Shown: positions 16,951-25,209 of the stretch, piece by piece | Position numbering within the stretch: position 1 is the stretch's first letter | Layout: each line of letters opens with the position of its first letter | Assembly: GCF_902729425.1 (NCBI RefSeq) | Contig: NZ_CACVCH010000050.1 | Span: 1 to 64,000, forward strand | DNA from: Magnetospirillum sp. SS-4 | Lineage (GTDB): Bacteria > Pseudomonadota > Alphaproteobacteria > Rhodospirillales > Magnetospirillaceae | Direction: 5' to 3' | Length of the DNA: 64,000 nucleotides | Translations under genes and position numbers: made by a program | The notes under the pieces: model-generated | Seen by the model: only the letters and a program-made list of their open reading frames with translations | Databases searched by the model: none | Told to the model about the DNA's origin: nothing

Positions 16951-17748
16951 ATGCTCGACCTGAATCATGGATCCGGCTGCCAGTACCAAAAGCCCGACCG
17001 CGATCCCGGCATTACCGTGGCGGTCAACGCCGCCATCGATGCCGCCTTGGTGGTCCGCAACCGCTCTCAGGTTGCTCGTCAGTACGTCAGCACGTCCGGC
17101 ATCGGCCGCGAATGCCTGCGCCAGATCCAGTACGACTATCTCGCCGTGCCCAAGGATGAAGGCCGGGATTTCGAGCCAAAGACGCTCCGTATTTTCGAGG
17201 CCGGTCATCGGGGCGAGGACGTGGTGGCAGCCTGGCTGCGGGCCGCCGGGTTCGATCTGCGCACGGAACGTCGCGATGGGCGGCAGTTCGGGTTCTCGGC
17301 GTTGAATGGACGGTTCAAGGGCCATATCGACGGCTGCCTAGTCGGCGGGCCGGTGGCCATGGCCTATCCCGCCCTGTGGGAGAACAAGGCGCTGGGCGTG
17401 TCGTCGTGGAAGGACGTGGTCAAGCGCGGCGTTGTGCTGTCCAAGCCGGTCTATGCCGCCCAGCTTGCCCTCTATCAGGCCTATATGGATCTGCCGGCTC
17501 CGGCGCTGTTCACCGCGCTCAACCGCGACACCTGGGAAATCCACTGTGAACTGGTACCGTTTGACGCCGCCCTGGCCCAGACCATGAGCGACCGTGCCCT
17601 CCAGGTGGTCCAGGCCAGCGACGCCCAGGAACTGCTGCCCCGCGCGAGTGCCGAACGGACCTCGGTGGTTTGCCGCGGCGGTAAGACGGCCGGCGGCTGG
17701 CACGGGACCTGTTCCTGGCAGGACCGTTGCTGGGGGACGTACCGATGA
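16951..17748 (+). CDS. PD-(D/E)XK nuclease, Cas4/YqaJ-like
   Basis: A 265-aa putative phage exonuclease. The catalytic pattern is visible as GHIDGCLVGG (D), then ALWENKALG (E-x-K), followed by a helix rich in Gln/Tyr (YAAQLALYQAYMDL). C-terminal cysteines in VVCRGG and HGTCSWQDRCW could ligate an iron-sulfur cluster as in Cas4-type nucleases. It fits with the Sak4 and SSB genes as the end-processing partner of phage recombination. The start follows AGGGGGC. Confidence 0.75.
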   Translation: MLDLNHGSGCQYQKPDRDPGITVAVNAAIDAALVVRNRSQVARQYVSTSGIGRECLRQIQYDYLAVPKDEGRDFEPKTLRIFEAGHRGEDVVAAWLRAAGFDLRTERRDGRQFGFSALNGRFKGHIDGCLVGGPVAMAYPALWENKALGVSSWKDVVKRGVVLSKPVYAAQLALYQAYMDLPAPALFTALNRDTWEIHCELVPFDAALAQTMSDRALQVVQASDAQELLPRASAERTSVVCRGGKTAGGWHGTCSWQDRCWGTYR

Positions 17749-18341
17749 CCGGTAAACGCCGCGCCCTCAGCTACGACGTTCTTCAGGTTCGCGACATCAC
17801 CGGCCCACGCACCATTGCCCGCCTGTGGTGCGCCCAATGCGGTGACACGCTGGATATCACCTTGAACAGTGCCCATCACGCCGATGGTGTCGAGCGCATG
17901 GCGCGGGCCAAGGGATGGGACTGTGACAAGAATCGTCCGCGCCGCACCATCTGCCCCGACTGCAAGGCCCGTCCGAGCCCGCCGATCAAACCGGCTGCGC
18001 CGAACCCCATCAAACCCAACATCAGGAAGGAAATGCCGATGACCACGCCCACCGTCCGCCCCGCCACCCCCGACGAGCGCATGCGCATCCGCCACAAACT
18101 GGACGAGGTGTTCGACGATTCCAAGGGCATGTACCTGGACGGATTCAGTGACCAGCGTGTCGCCGAGGATCTGAAGCTGCCGCGCAAGATGATCGAGCAG
18201 ATCCGCGAAGCCGCCTACGGCCCCATCCGTACCGATCCCGAGATCGACCAGTTGCGCACCGACATCGCCGCCCTGATCGCCCAGGCTTCCTCCCTGGCCA
18301 ACCGGCTGGCCGAGGTCGAAAAACGCTATCAGCCCCGGTGA
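17745..18341 (+). CDS. Zinc-ribbon phage protein of unknown function
   Basis: A 198-aa protein. An N-terminal treble-clef or zinc-ribbon-like half has WCAQCGD and ICPDCKARP cysteine pairs. A Pro-rich linker follows, then an HTH-like region (DGFSDQRVAEDLKLPRKMIE) and a C-terminal coiled coil (IDQLRTDIAALIAQASSLAN). It overlaps the nuclease stop by four bases. The combination suggests nucleic-acid binding. Confidence 0.6.
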   Translation: MTGKRRALSYDVLQVRDITGPRTIARLWCAQCGDTLDITLNSAHHADGVERMARAKGWDCDKNRPRRTICPDCKARPSPPIKPAAPNPIKPNIRKEMPMTTPTVRPATPDERMRIRHKLDEVFDDSKGMYLDGFSDQRVAEDLKLPRKMIEQIREAAYGPIRTDPEIDQLRTDIAALIAQASSLANRLAEVEKRYQPR

Positions 18342-18361
18342 CCATGATGGGCGAAATCACC

Positions 18362-18643
18362 CTACGCGGAAATGGTCAGCTTCAGCCCCAGCGCATCGAT
18401 CACCGAGCGGATGGTTTCGTATCGGGGATGGGCACCGGGGGCGACGGCCTTGTACAGGCTTTCCCGTCCCAGCTTGGCCTTCTCGGCCACTTGGCTCATG
18501 CCGCGCGCCTTGGCGACGTGGCCCAGCGCCGCCAGGAAGATCGACGGATCGGGGTCTTCCAGGGCTGCCGTCAGGTATTCGGCCATCACTTCGCCATTGT
18601 CGAGATAGGTGGAGACGTCAAAGGCTGCGACCGGTTCCGTCAT
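18362..18643 (-). CDS. HigA-like antitoxin (COG3636 type)
   Basis: A 93-aa XRE-type antitoxin with the family pattern YLTAALEDPDPSIFLAALGH, then ARGMSQVAEKAKLGRESLYK. It is encoded just after the RelE/ParE-like toxin, three bases apart. The toxin-first order is typical of HigBA-like modules. It should neutralise the toxin and repress the shared promoter. Confidence 0.85.
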   Translation of the reverse strand: MTEPVAAFDVSTYLDNGEVMAEYLTAALEDPDPSIFLAALGHVAKARGMSQVAEKAKLGRESLYKAVAPGAHPRYETIRSVIDALGLKLTISA

Positions 18644-18646
18644 GGC

Positions 18647-18946
18647 TCAAACCTCCTTGATCATGCTGGCCAGTTCCTTGGCCCGCTTGATGTCCCGCGC
18701 CTGGGTCGACTTGTCGACGCCCAGGAGCAGCAGATAGACCACCTTGCCGCGCCGGGTGAAATACACCCGGTATCCCGGCCCGAAATGGATGCGCATCTCG
18801 CTCACCCCTTCGCCGACCGCCTCGCAATCACCAAAGTTCCCGAACTCGGCGGCGGTGAGACGGGCCAGGACGCGGGCCTTCCCTTTGTTATCGGCCAATG
18901 CCGAAAGCCACGCATCGAAACTGGCCGTGCGCTGCATCGTGTTCAT
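18647..18946 (-). CDS. RelE/ParE-family toxin (HigB-like, COG3657 type)
   Basis: A 99-aa toxin of the RelE/ParE fold, likely an mRNA interferase. Family features are SFDAWLSALADNKGKARVLARL, GDCEAVGEGVSEMRIHFGPG and YRVYFTRRGKVVYLLLLGVDK. It lies in a rightward early phage operon but on the opposite strand, as an independent unit with its own palindromic operator just upstream. Confidence 0.88.
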   Translation of the reverse strand: MNTMQRTASFDAWLSALADNKGKARVLARLTAAEFGNFGDCEAVGEGVSEMRIHFGPGYRVYFTRRGKVVYLLLLGVDKSTQARDIKRAKELASMIKEV

Positions 18947-18953
18947 GCGCCAA

Positions 18954-18973
18954 CCGTATCCAAGTGGATACGG
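18954..18973 (-). promoter_or_regulatory. Palindromic operator of the HigBA-like module
   Basis: CCGTATCC (18954-18961) and GGATACGG (18966-18973) are a perfect 8-bp inverted repeat around AAGT, 8 bp upstream of the toxin start codon. This is the expected position of an HigA-type autoregulatory operator. Confidence 0.65.
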
Positions 18974-19077
18974 ATGTGCAAGCTTTCAAGGGGGATGCCG
19001 AATGATCCATACGCCCTGTCCCAAACGGCACCGCCGAATCCGGATTGCATCAAGCGACGAGCTTGTTTAGCCTCACT

Positions 19078-19116
19078 CTCGACCAAAGCCGAAGGCCCAC
19101 AGCCATGTGAGCCTTC
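19078..19116 (+). repeat. 39-bp leader repeat, copy 1, with hairpin against the start codon
   Basis: This copy shares nearly all of its 39 bp with 23623-23661. Its 3' part (19091-19116) folds as GAAGGC/GCCTTC plus CACA/TGTG with a GCCA loop. The next gene's ATG is the base immediately after the hairpin, with no ordinary ribosome binding site in between. Confidence 0.65.
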
Positions 19117-19857
19117 ATGATGACAACCCTTCCACTCTTCCCTGGGCAGCGCGTCCATCGCTGGACGGTGGTGCGATCGGGTGAATGCGCCTTTTCTCGA
19201 CAAGGTCGGAAGCGGGCGCGTTGGCTTTGCCGCTGCGATTGCGGCACAGAAAAATTGGTGCTGGATCAGAGCCTGCGGCTCGCATTGTCATCGGAAACGG
19301 GGGGCAGCCGAAGCTGCGGCTGTTGGGCTGCCGAGAAAATCATTCGGCATGGGCACAACCGGTTCGGCCACCCGTCATCGGAATACGGCGCTTGGATTGC
19401 GGCCAAGAAGCGTTGCCACAATCCGCGCAACGCCTCGTTCGACCGATATGGCGGACGCGGAATTCAAATGTGCCCACGCTGGAAGGATGATTTCAGTGCC
19501 TTCCTGCAGGATATGGGGGCCAAGCCCGACCCTGGTTTCAGCCTGGATCGCATCAATCCTGATGGGGATTATGAACCGGGGAACTGCCGATGGGCTCCTG
19601 TGGACGTGCAGGCCCGGAATCGCGCCGGTGTCCGGTGGTACGAGTTTGACGGGCAGCCTGCGTTATTGGGTGACATCGCCAATTTTTTCGGTATCAGCCG
19701 AGAAATGGCGCGGAGTTGGGAGCGCCAGGGTGTTCTTCCTGCCAAACCGCTCACGACACCAGTCGAGGTGCCGGATCGCATTCCCGCTCTCGTTCTCAAC
19801 CTCAATCTGACCGAGCCCCGTAAGGGGTGGCAAGACTTATCCGAGGGCGGTCAATGA
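19117..19857 (+). CDS. HNH-type phage endonuclease-like protein
   Basis: A 246-aa protein. The N-terminal zinc ribbon has CRCDCG and SCGCW cysteines. The HNH-like region reads YGAWIAAKKRCHNPRNASFD, then CPRWKDDFSAFLQDMG and SLDRINPDGDYEPGNCRWA, the D-R-x-x-P-x-G-x-Y-x-x-x-N-C-R-W pattern of betabetaalpha-metal endonucleases found as free-standing phage HNH genes. A C-terminal part (DIANFFGISREMARSWERQG) adds an HTH. Repeat copy 1 lies directly before the start, and the stop overlaps the primase start. Confidence 0.8.
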   Translation: MMTTLPLFPGQRVHRWTVVRSGECAFSRQGRKRARWLCRCDCGTEKLVLDQSLRLALSSETGGSRSCGCWAAEKIIRHGHNRFGHPSSEYGAWIAAKKRCHNPRNASFDRYGGRGIQMCPRWKDDFSAFLQDMGAKPDPGFSLDRINPDGDYEPGNCRWAPVDVQARNRAGVRWYEFDGQPALLGDIANFFGISREMARSWERQGVLPAKPLTTPVEVPDRIPALVLNLNLTEPRKGWQDLSEGGQ

Positions 19858-22800
19858 TCGACCTCAACGACACCTGGCTGCCGGCGGCCCGGCATGACCT
19901 GGACGAGATCCGCGACCGCCTCGCCGCCACGGCACCGGACTGGCTGCCGGGGCTGTTTCCTCAAGGTCGGCTGTCCCCGGATCGCCGGACGCTGCGCTGT
20001 GCCGATTTGTCGGGGCGTTCGCCGCGCAAGGACGGCTCGTGCATCATCCACCTTGCCGGCCACCACGCCGGTTGGGGCTTCGACCATGCCACCGGCGAGA
20101 GCGCCGGTCCCATCGATCTAATCCACCACGCCACCGGTCTCGCCGACCGCGATCTGTTCGAGGAAGCCGCCCGGTTGGCGCGGATGGATCTGCCCGCCCC
20201 GCAACGAGCCATGACGCCCAAGCCGACGCATGACCTGGAAATCGCCCGCATCCTCGGCGGTGTCCAACCGCTGGTCGGCACCATCGGTGAGACCTATCTC
20301 CGTCACCGTGGTGTCGGCGATCCGCGGTCGCCCGATCTGCTGTACCACGACGACCTTCCCGACTTCGATGGACGGCGCGGCTGGCCGGGGCTGGTGGGGA
20401 TCGTCCGTGACGGTGCCGGCAACCCCGTCGGCGGCATCCACCGCACCTTCCTGCTCGACGACGGCAGCGGCAAGGCGCCACCGGGCAAGAAGATGTTGGG
20501 GGCAATCGACAGCGGCAGCGTGCGCCTCGCCCCCATACCCGCCGATGGCCACCTCGGAATCGCCGAGGGCATCGAAACCGCCCTGTCGGCCTGGGCCATC
20601 TTCGGCATCCCCACCTGGGCGGCGCTGTCGGCGGGAGGTATGCGTCAGTGGCAGTGGCCCGAGGGTCTCCGCCGCGTCACCATTTTTGCCGATGCCGGCG
20701 ACGCCGGTCAGCAGGCCGCCACCACCCTGGCCGACCGCCTCAATCTGGCCGATATCCCGTCCACCATCGTCTCGCCCCTGCACGGGGACGACTTCAACGA
20801 CGATCTGCGCAAGGGCGCGGCGGTTTCGCATTATAATGTGCAGCCCGCTGTCGAGGAGGCCCCGCCCACCTTCGAGAGTCTGATGGCGCAGGTGGAATGC
20901 CTGCAAGACGGCGATGCCATCGCCCTGGGCCGCCTCTATGCCCAGATCGCCAGCGGCAACCTGGAGATTTTCCAGCAGGACAAGCTGTTCGCCGCCATCA
21001 GAAAGCAGGCCGGCATCGGTATCCCCACCTCGCGGCGACAGGTGGTTGCCCTGCGGAAGACGCTCGATGCTGCGGCGGCGGATCACGAGGCCGACGATGT
21101 CAGCTTCGACGACGAAGTACGGCAGATGGCCACCCTCTATCCACTGCCCCGAACCGAGGGTGTCGATCTGCGTCTGTGCCGCGCGTCCCGTTCCGGCGAG
21201 ATCATGGTTCATCGCAACATGGGCAGCGGCAAGGATGGCCGAACCGTGTGGCAGCCGGTTGCCAGCCCGTTCGGCATTCCCTCCCGGCTGCGCTATCTCG
21301 ACCAGGACGACGCCTACGGTTTGCGGATGGTCATCCGCGATATGCATGGAACTTCTCGGGTGGTGGACTTTCCCCGTTCGGCCATCGCCCAGCAAGGGGC
21401 GCAGGAAATCCGCTCCGCCCTTTATGCCGCCGGTCTGCGCACCTGTGCCGACGGCGATCAGGTCGCCGTCATGCTGCTGAAGGCCGTCAACCCCCAGGCA
21501 GAGACCCTGGTGGTCAGCCGTCCTGGCTGGCATCGGCTGGAAGGCCACGATCATCCGGTGTTTGTCACTCCGGCAGGAAAGGCCATCGGCGATGCCTCGG
21601 CATTGGAATTGGCAGCCAATGCCCGCACCGAATCCGTCCGCGGCAGCCTCGACGGCTGGAAGGCGGCGGTGGCGGCAGCTGCTTTAGTCCAGGGCTGTCC
21701 GCATTTCCTGCTCGGCGTCTTGGCTGGGTTCTCGGGCGTGGTGCAGTCGCTGGCCGGTCTGGACAGTTGCGGTCTCAATCTCAGCGGCCTGTCGTCCAGC
21801 GGCAAGACGACGGCGCAGAAGTTGGCGGTCTCCGCCTGGACCTCCACCGGAATCGGTGCCGGGCTGCTGCAATCCATGCGCTCGACCGAGAATGCCGTGG
21901 AAGTCATCGCGCAAGGAGCCAGCGGTACCGTCCTCGCTCTGGACGAACTGGCCCATGTCGATGGCCGCACCATCGCCAAGCTGATCTATGCCATTGCCGG
22001 CGGCCAGGGTAAGGCGCGCATGACGGCGGGCGCCATGCTCAAGCAACGCTATGCCTGGTCGACCTATGCCCTGCTGTCCAGCGAATGCTCCCTGGAGGAA
22101 AAGGTGCGGGCCGATGGCGGTGCCTGGATCGCCGGCATGGCGGTGCGCATTGTCGACGTGGACGTCACTGACGTGGATCGCGCCGTTCCAGCCACCACGC
22201 TGCGAGCAATTGCCGGGATCGACGAAAACCATGGCCACGCGGGACCGGCTTTCGTCGAGCGGCTCATCGCCACCGGTCTGCACCAGTCCCCCGACACGCT
22301 GCGGGACCGCATTCTGGCCGAGGCCCGCAAGTTGGCGGGCGACACCACCGATTCCGCCCGCATCCGTGCCGCCACCTGTCTGGCCCTGCCACTGGTCGCG
22401 GGTCAACTGGCCCAGGAATTCGAGTTGCTGCCGACCTTCATCGACATCGAAACCCCTGTGCGCTGGGCATGGAGCCGCTTCCAGAAATCCTCGGATGCCG
22501 AGGCGCTGGAGCCTGGGGAACAGGTCGTCTCAATGCTGCGGGCCTGGATCGCCGAACGCTGGGACGTCACCATCAAGGCGGTCGATGCGGGCGAACTCAG
22601 CTTCGACCGCAAGGCCAATAACCGCGAAGCCGTGGCATGGTATGACCGCGACGCCATTTACATTCCCGCCCACCGTCTGCGTGAGGCAGCGGGCGAGACT
22701 CTCAAAGCGGTGCAGATCAGTAAAATCCTGGCCGACCGCGACATGCTGTCGCGCCGCCACAACGATAAGCGGGCCATCGTCCGCTTCGTGCCGGGCATCG

Positions 22801-22880
22801 GTCGCCTCGACGCCTATGCGCTGAAACGTTCCGAACTCGGTCGCAGCCCTCGTTGGGTTGGCGAAGACGACGACCTATAA
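19854..22880 (+). CDS. Phage primase-helicase (Toprim + DUF927)
   Basis: A 1008-aa replication protein. The N-terminal part has a DUF7146/zinc-less primase-like region and a Toprim fold (HLGIAEGIETALSAWAIFG near residue 235, then FADAGDAGQQAA). The C-terminal half is a DUF927 helicase-like ATPase with Walker A LSSSGKTTAQ near residue 645 and Walker B LALDELAHVDG near residue 694. It should unwind and prime phage DNA. The ATG at 19854 overlaps the HNH gene stop by four bases. The dyad cluster immediately downstream makes this the likely origin-proximal initiator or helicase. Confidence 0.88.
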   Translation: MIDLNDTWLPAARHDLDEIRDRLAATAPDWLPGLFPQGRLSPDRRTLRCADLSGRSPRKDGSCIIHLAGHHAGWGFDHATGESAGPIDLIHHATGLADRDLFEEAARLARMDLPAPQRAMTPKPTHDLEIARILGGVQPLVGTIGETYLRHRGVGDPRSPDLLYHDDLPDFDGRRGWPGLVGIVRDGAGNPVGGIHRTFLLDDGSGKAPPGKKMLGAIDSGSVRLAPIPADGHLGIAEGIETALSAWAIFGIPTWAALSAGGMRQWQWPEGLRRVTIFADAGDAGQQAATTLADRLNLADIPSTIVSPLHGDDFNDDLRKGAAVSHYNVQPAVEEAPPTFESLMAQVECLQDGDAIALGRLYAQIASGNLEIFQQDKLFAAIRKQAGIGIPTSRRQVVALRKTLDAAAADHEADDVSFDDEVRQMATLYPLPRTEGVDLRLCRASRSGEIMVHRNMGSGKDGRTVWQPVASPFGIPSRLRYLDQDDAYGLRMVIRDMHGTSRVVDFPRSAIAQQGAQEIRSALYAAGLRTCADGDQVAVMLLKAVNPQAETLVVSRPGWHRLEGHDHPVFVTPAGKAIGDASALELAANARTESVRGSLDGWKAAVAAAALVQGCPHFLLGVLAGFSGVVQSLAGLDSCGLNLSGLSSSGKTTAQKLAVSAWTSTGIGAGLLQSMRSTENAVEVIAQGASGTVLALDELAHVDGRTIAKLIYAIAGGQGKARMTAGAMLKQRYAWSTYALLSSECSLEEKVRADGGAWIAGMAVRIVDVDVTDVDRAVPATTLRAIAGIDENHGHAGPAFVERLIATGLHQSPDTLRDRILAEARKLAGDTTDSARIRAATCLALPLVAGQLAQEFELLPTFIDIETPVRWAWSRFQKSSDAEALEPGEQVVSMLRAWIAERWDVTIKAVDAGELSFDRKANNREAVAWYDRDAIYIPAHRLREAAGETLKAVQISKILADRDMLSRRHNDKRAIVRFVPGIGRLDAYALKRSELGRSPRWVGEDDDL

Positions 22881-22883
22881 GGC

Positions 22884-23105
22884 TCAGGCCCCTGCCTGCC
22901 GCCGCAGGGCGGCAAGATATCCCTGCCAGACGATCCGCGCCGCAGCGACGGCCTCCTCGCAGGCACCCCTCCTCGCCAGATAGAGTTTCAGGCCCGGCCA
23001 CGACTGCACGTCGGGGAAATTCCGGTCGCGCCGAGCATCTCCGATGAAATCGCCCTGCGGATTATCCCCGCAGCGTCTTTGCGCGATGTATTCCCGGAAC
23101 GTCAT
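22884..23105 (-). CDS. YozE-like small protein
   Basis: A 73-aa protein starting MTFREYIAQRRCGDNPQGDF and continuing with FIGDARRDRNFPD, resembling the YozE/SAM-like small helical family. It is convergent with the primase gene. Its start codon abuts the first copy of the GTGGGCCAC array, so its expression may depend on whatever binds there. Confidence 0.6.
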   Translation of the reverse strand: MTFREYIAQRRCGDNPQGDFIGDARRDRNFPDVQSWPGLKLYLARRGACEEAVAAARIVWQGYLAALRRQAGA

Positions 23106-23541
23106 GGGCCACCTCTGCATGATCGGGTGGCCCACGATAATCGTGTCCAATACCGCGATCAATCCTATCGTTCCCTAAAAGTTCCGCATCGCCTGGGCCG
23201 CCGGCACCGCCATTGGGCCACCAGTGGCCACCTTTACCGATCAGTGGGCCACCTGAAAAGCGCCAGGTGGCCCACTGATTTCCCCTGGAAAATCAACAAG
23301 ATGACCTGGTTGTGGGCCACTATGGGCCACTTGGGCCACCTGTTCGGCACGATGTAGAGGGATCGGGATAAAAAAATTCAGCGACACGATGGCTCAGAAA
23401 AAATTTCCGAAGTCGCGTGGCGAGCTTATGTTTTTGGAGAAAAGGTGGCCCACAGTGGCCCACTCTCTTTCAATCTATTGTTTTTAAATAACAAAACTGT
23501 GGGCCACCTTGGAAAATGGGTGGCCCACTGGGTGGCCCACT
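23104..23541. repeat. Iteron-like array of GTGG(G/C)CCAC dyads, candidate phage origin
   Basis: About 14 copies of a 9-bp dyad lie at 23104, 23127, 23213, 23224 (one G short), 23244, 23267, 23312, 23322, 23331, 23445, 23455, 23499, 23520 and 23532 (approximate starts), in both orientations. Neighbouring copies are often 9-12 bp apart, about one helical turn. AT-rich tracts (about 23368-23440 and 23466-23498) lie between clusters. No gene covers the array, and the primase-helicase gene is next to it. This is the layout of an iteron origin; the function is inferred. Confidence 0.65.
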
Positions 23542-23622
23542 CGCAATGAGCGCAATCGTCTCGCTTTCATAATCCGACAGCGATTTCGATTGCACCTGAG
23601 AATCGCCCCCCTTAGACTCCCC

Positions 23623-23661
23623 CTCGACCAAAGCCGAAGGCCCACAGACTTGTGAGCCTTC
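23623..23661 (+). repeat. 39-bp leader repeat, copy 2
   Basis: A near-identical copy of 19078-19116. The hairpin arms (23636-23661) are the same, while the tetraloop differs (GACT in place of GCCA). It ends three bases before the ATG of the RuvC-like gene. Confidence 0.65.
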
Positions 23662-23664
23662 ACC

Positions 23665-24132
23665 ATGACCACCATTCTTGCCCTTGATCTGGGCTCCACC
23701 ACCGGCTGGGCCATGCGCCTTGCCGACGGTATCATTGTCTCCGGCACCATGGAGTTCAAACCCGGACGATACGAAGGCGGCGGAATGCGTTTCCTGCGCT
23801 TCCGATCCTGGCTCGACCATCTCGAAGCTGGCGCCAAGGGCATCGGCACGGTCTACGTCGAAGAAGTACGCCGCCACGCCGGCACCGACGCCGCACACAT
23901 CTATGGCGGATTCCTCGCCCATCTCACCGCTTGGTGCGAACTCAAGCACATCCCCTATCAGGGCGTTCCGGTCGGCACCATCAAGCGCCACGCCACCAGC
24001 AAGGGCAATGCCGGGAAGGATGCCGTGATCTCCGCCATGCAGGCGCGCGGCTTCAATCCCGAAGACGACAACGAGGCCGACGCCCTGGCCATTCTGACCT
24101 GGGCCATCGACACCGAAGGAGGTGTGCGATGA
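23665..24132 (+). CDS. RuvC-like Holliday junction resolvase
   Basis: A 155-aa RNase H-fold nuclease. Acidic catalytic residues are seen in ILALDLGSTTGWA, TVYVEEVRRH and EDDNEADALAI, matching the RuvC/YqgF-type pattern. It probably resolves branched phage DNA before packaging. It starts right after the 39-bp leader repeat and overlaps the next small gene by four bases. Confidence 0.85.
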   Translation: MTTILALDLGSTTGWAMRLADGIIVSGTMEFKPGRYEGGGMRFLRFRSWLDHLEAGAKGIGTVYVEEVRRHAGTDAAHIYGGFLAHLTAWCELKHIPYQGVPVGTIKRHATSKGNAGKDAVISAMQARGFNPEDDNEADALAILTWAIDTEGGVR

Positions 24133-24320
24133 ACTGGCATCCTCCCGGCTTCGGTGGCACCCGCCGTGATCCTGAGCAGGTCAAGCGGGATGGCTGGCAA
24201 GAGCGTGGCGTCCTGGTCATTGCCGAAGACGACCAGCGCCTGACCTGGCCCGAGCGTGAACTGATCCGCCAGTTGGGTGCCAAGCTGTATGGTCCGCGCC
24301 CGGAGGTGTCCCATGGCTGA
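24129..24320 (+). CDS. Small phage protein of unknown function
   Basis: A 63-aa protein, MNWHPPGFGGTRRDPEQVKR, with a middle WPERELIRQLGAKLYGPRP. It overlaps the resolvase stop by four bases and the DUF6362 start by eight, so it is a genuine coupled gene. No function can be named. Confidence 0.6.
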   Translation: MNWHPPGFGGTRRDPEQVKRDGWQERGVLVIAEDDQRLTWPERELIRQLGAKLYGPRPEVSHG

Positions 24321-24801
24321 ATTCCGCTGGACGCCATCCCTGGTCGAAGAACGCATCGCCGAAGCCGCCGATACTCTGCGCCGCCTGCCCGACACCAGGG
24401 TGCAGGGGCACGCCAGCACTTGGCCGCCCTATGTGCATGAGTGTTTGGAACCCACCGAGGTGAAACTGCGCCGTCCGCCACCCTCCGCCGCCGCCATCAC
24501 CCGCATGGACGAAGCCTTGCCGTGGCTGCGCCACCTCGATCCCACCGACGCCAAGATCATCTGGCTGCGGGCCACCAACGCGCCATGGAAAGTGATCTGC
24601 TGGCAGGTCGGCATGACGCGGGCGACCGCTCACCGGCATTGGCTGTTCGCGCTGTGCGTCATTGCCTGGACGCTGAACGGGCGGCGCATCCCCCGTCACA
24701 TCTCCAAGGTCGATCTGATCGCCCGGACCAAGGCGGCGGAGGAAAGCGAAAGGTGTATCGATACATTGCAGGGCGCGACAGTGATGGCCAGTTTGGGGTA
24801 G
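24313..24801 (+). CDS. DUF6362 family phage protein with HTH
   Basis: A 162-aa protein with MDEALPWLRHLDPTDAKIIW, APWKVICWQVGMTRATAHRH and WLFALCVIAWTLNGRRIP, the DUF6362 pattern, which contains a sigma-region-4-like helix-turn-helix. It ends the early operon and may act as a late-gene regulator. The regulatory role is inference. Confidence 0.8.
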   Translation: MAEFRWTPSLVEERIAEAADTLRRLPDTRVQGHASTWPPYVHECLEPTEVKLRRPPPSAAAITRMDEALPWLRHLDPTDAKIIWLRATNAPWKVICWQVGMTRATAHRHWLFALCVIAWTLNGRRIPRHISKVDLIARTKAAEESERCIDTLQGATVMASLG

Positions 24802-24974
24802 ATGTAAGTCCAGGCTCGCGGAACGGGCGGCGACGATCACTAAATGATCCGCCGCCCAAAGCGGGCGAAAGAATAGAACACCGTACCGTGGAGAATTGGT
24901 TCCTCCCCGGCACCTTTCGCTATGCGGGGGGCATCAGCGCCCGATTTCGCTAGCGACAGCCGAAAAATCTAGGC

Positions 24975-25138
24975 TACCACCCCGTACCAGTTACCACCCC
25001 GGAAGGCGTGCAAGTCCAAGGACAGCGCGCCTTTCGCGCTTTCGGGCCGGGTGGTACGGGGGCGGTAGCCAGCCCGGTAGCCGCCTTCCGGCTACTGCCC
25101 CTGTACCACCCGTACCACCCCGTACCACGGCTACCACC
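24975..25138. repeat. Cluster of TACCACCCC repeats before the methyltransferase gene
   Basis: TACCACC(CC) occurs at 24975, 24992, 25104, 25113, 25124 and 25132, and inverted (GGGTGGTA) at 25049. GGTAGCC words lie between. The 408-bp stretch from 24802 to 25209 carries no gene I can support. The last four copies are 8-11 bp apart. It could be a control region for the ParB-methyltransferase gene. Confidence 0.5.
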
Positions 25139-25209
25139 ATGCACCTCGCTCTCACCGAGCCGGTATCCCCGGCGCTCGGCTCCATGCCGCACGCCCAGGC
25201 GGCAGGAAA

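Noticed and set aside
20118-21554. 478-aa minus-strand frame opposite the primase-helicase
   Set aside because: Shadow frame; the Toprim and DUF927 motifs are on the plus strand.
23079-23357. 92-aa plus-strand frame across the dyad array
   Set aside because: Its residues simply translate the repeats (WATMGHLGHL-like) and there is no start context.
23104-23541. CRISPR array
   Set aside because: Repeats are 9 bp, occur in both orientations, and have irregular spacers of a few to tens of bases; no cas genes are present.
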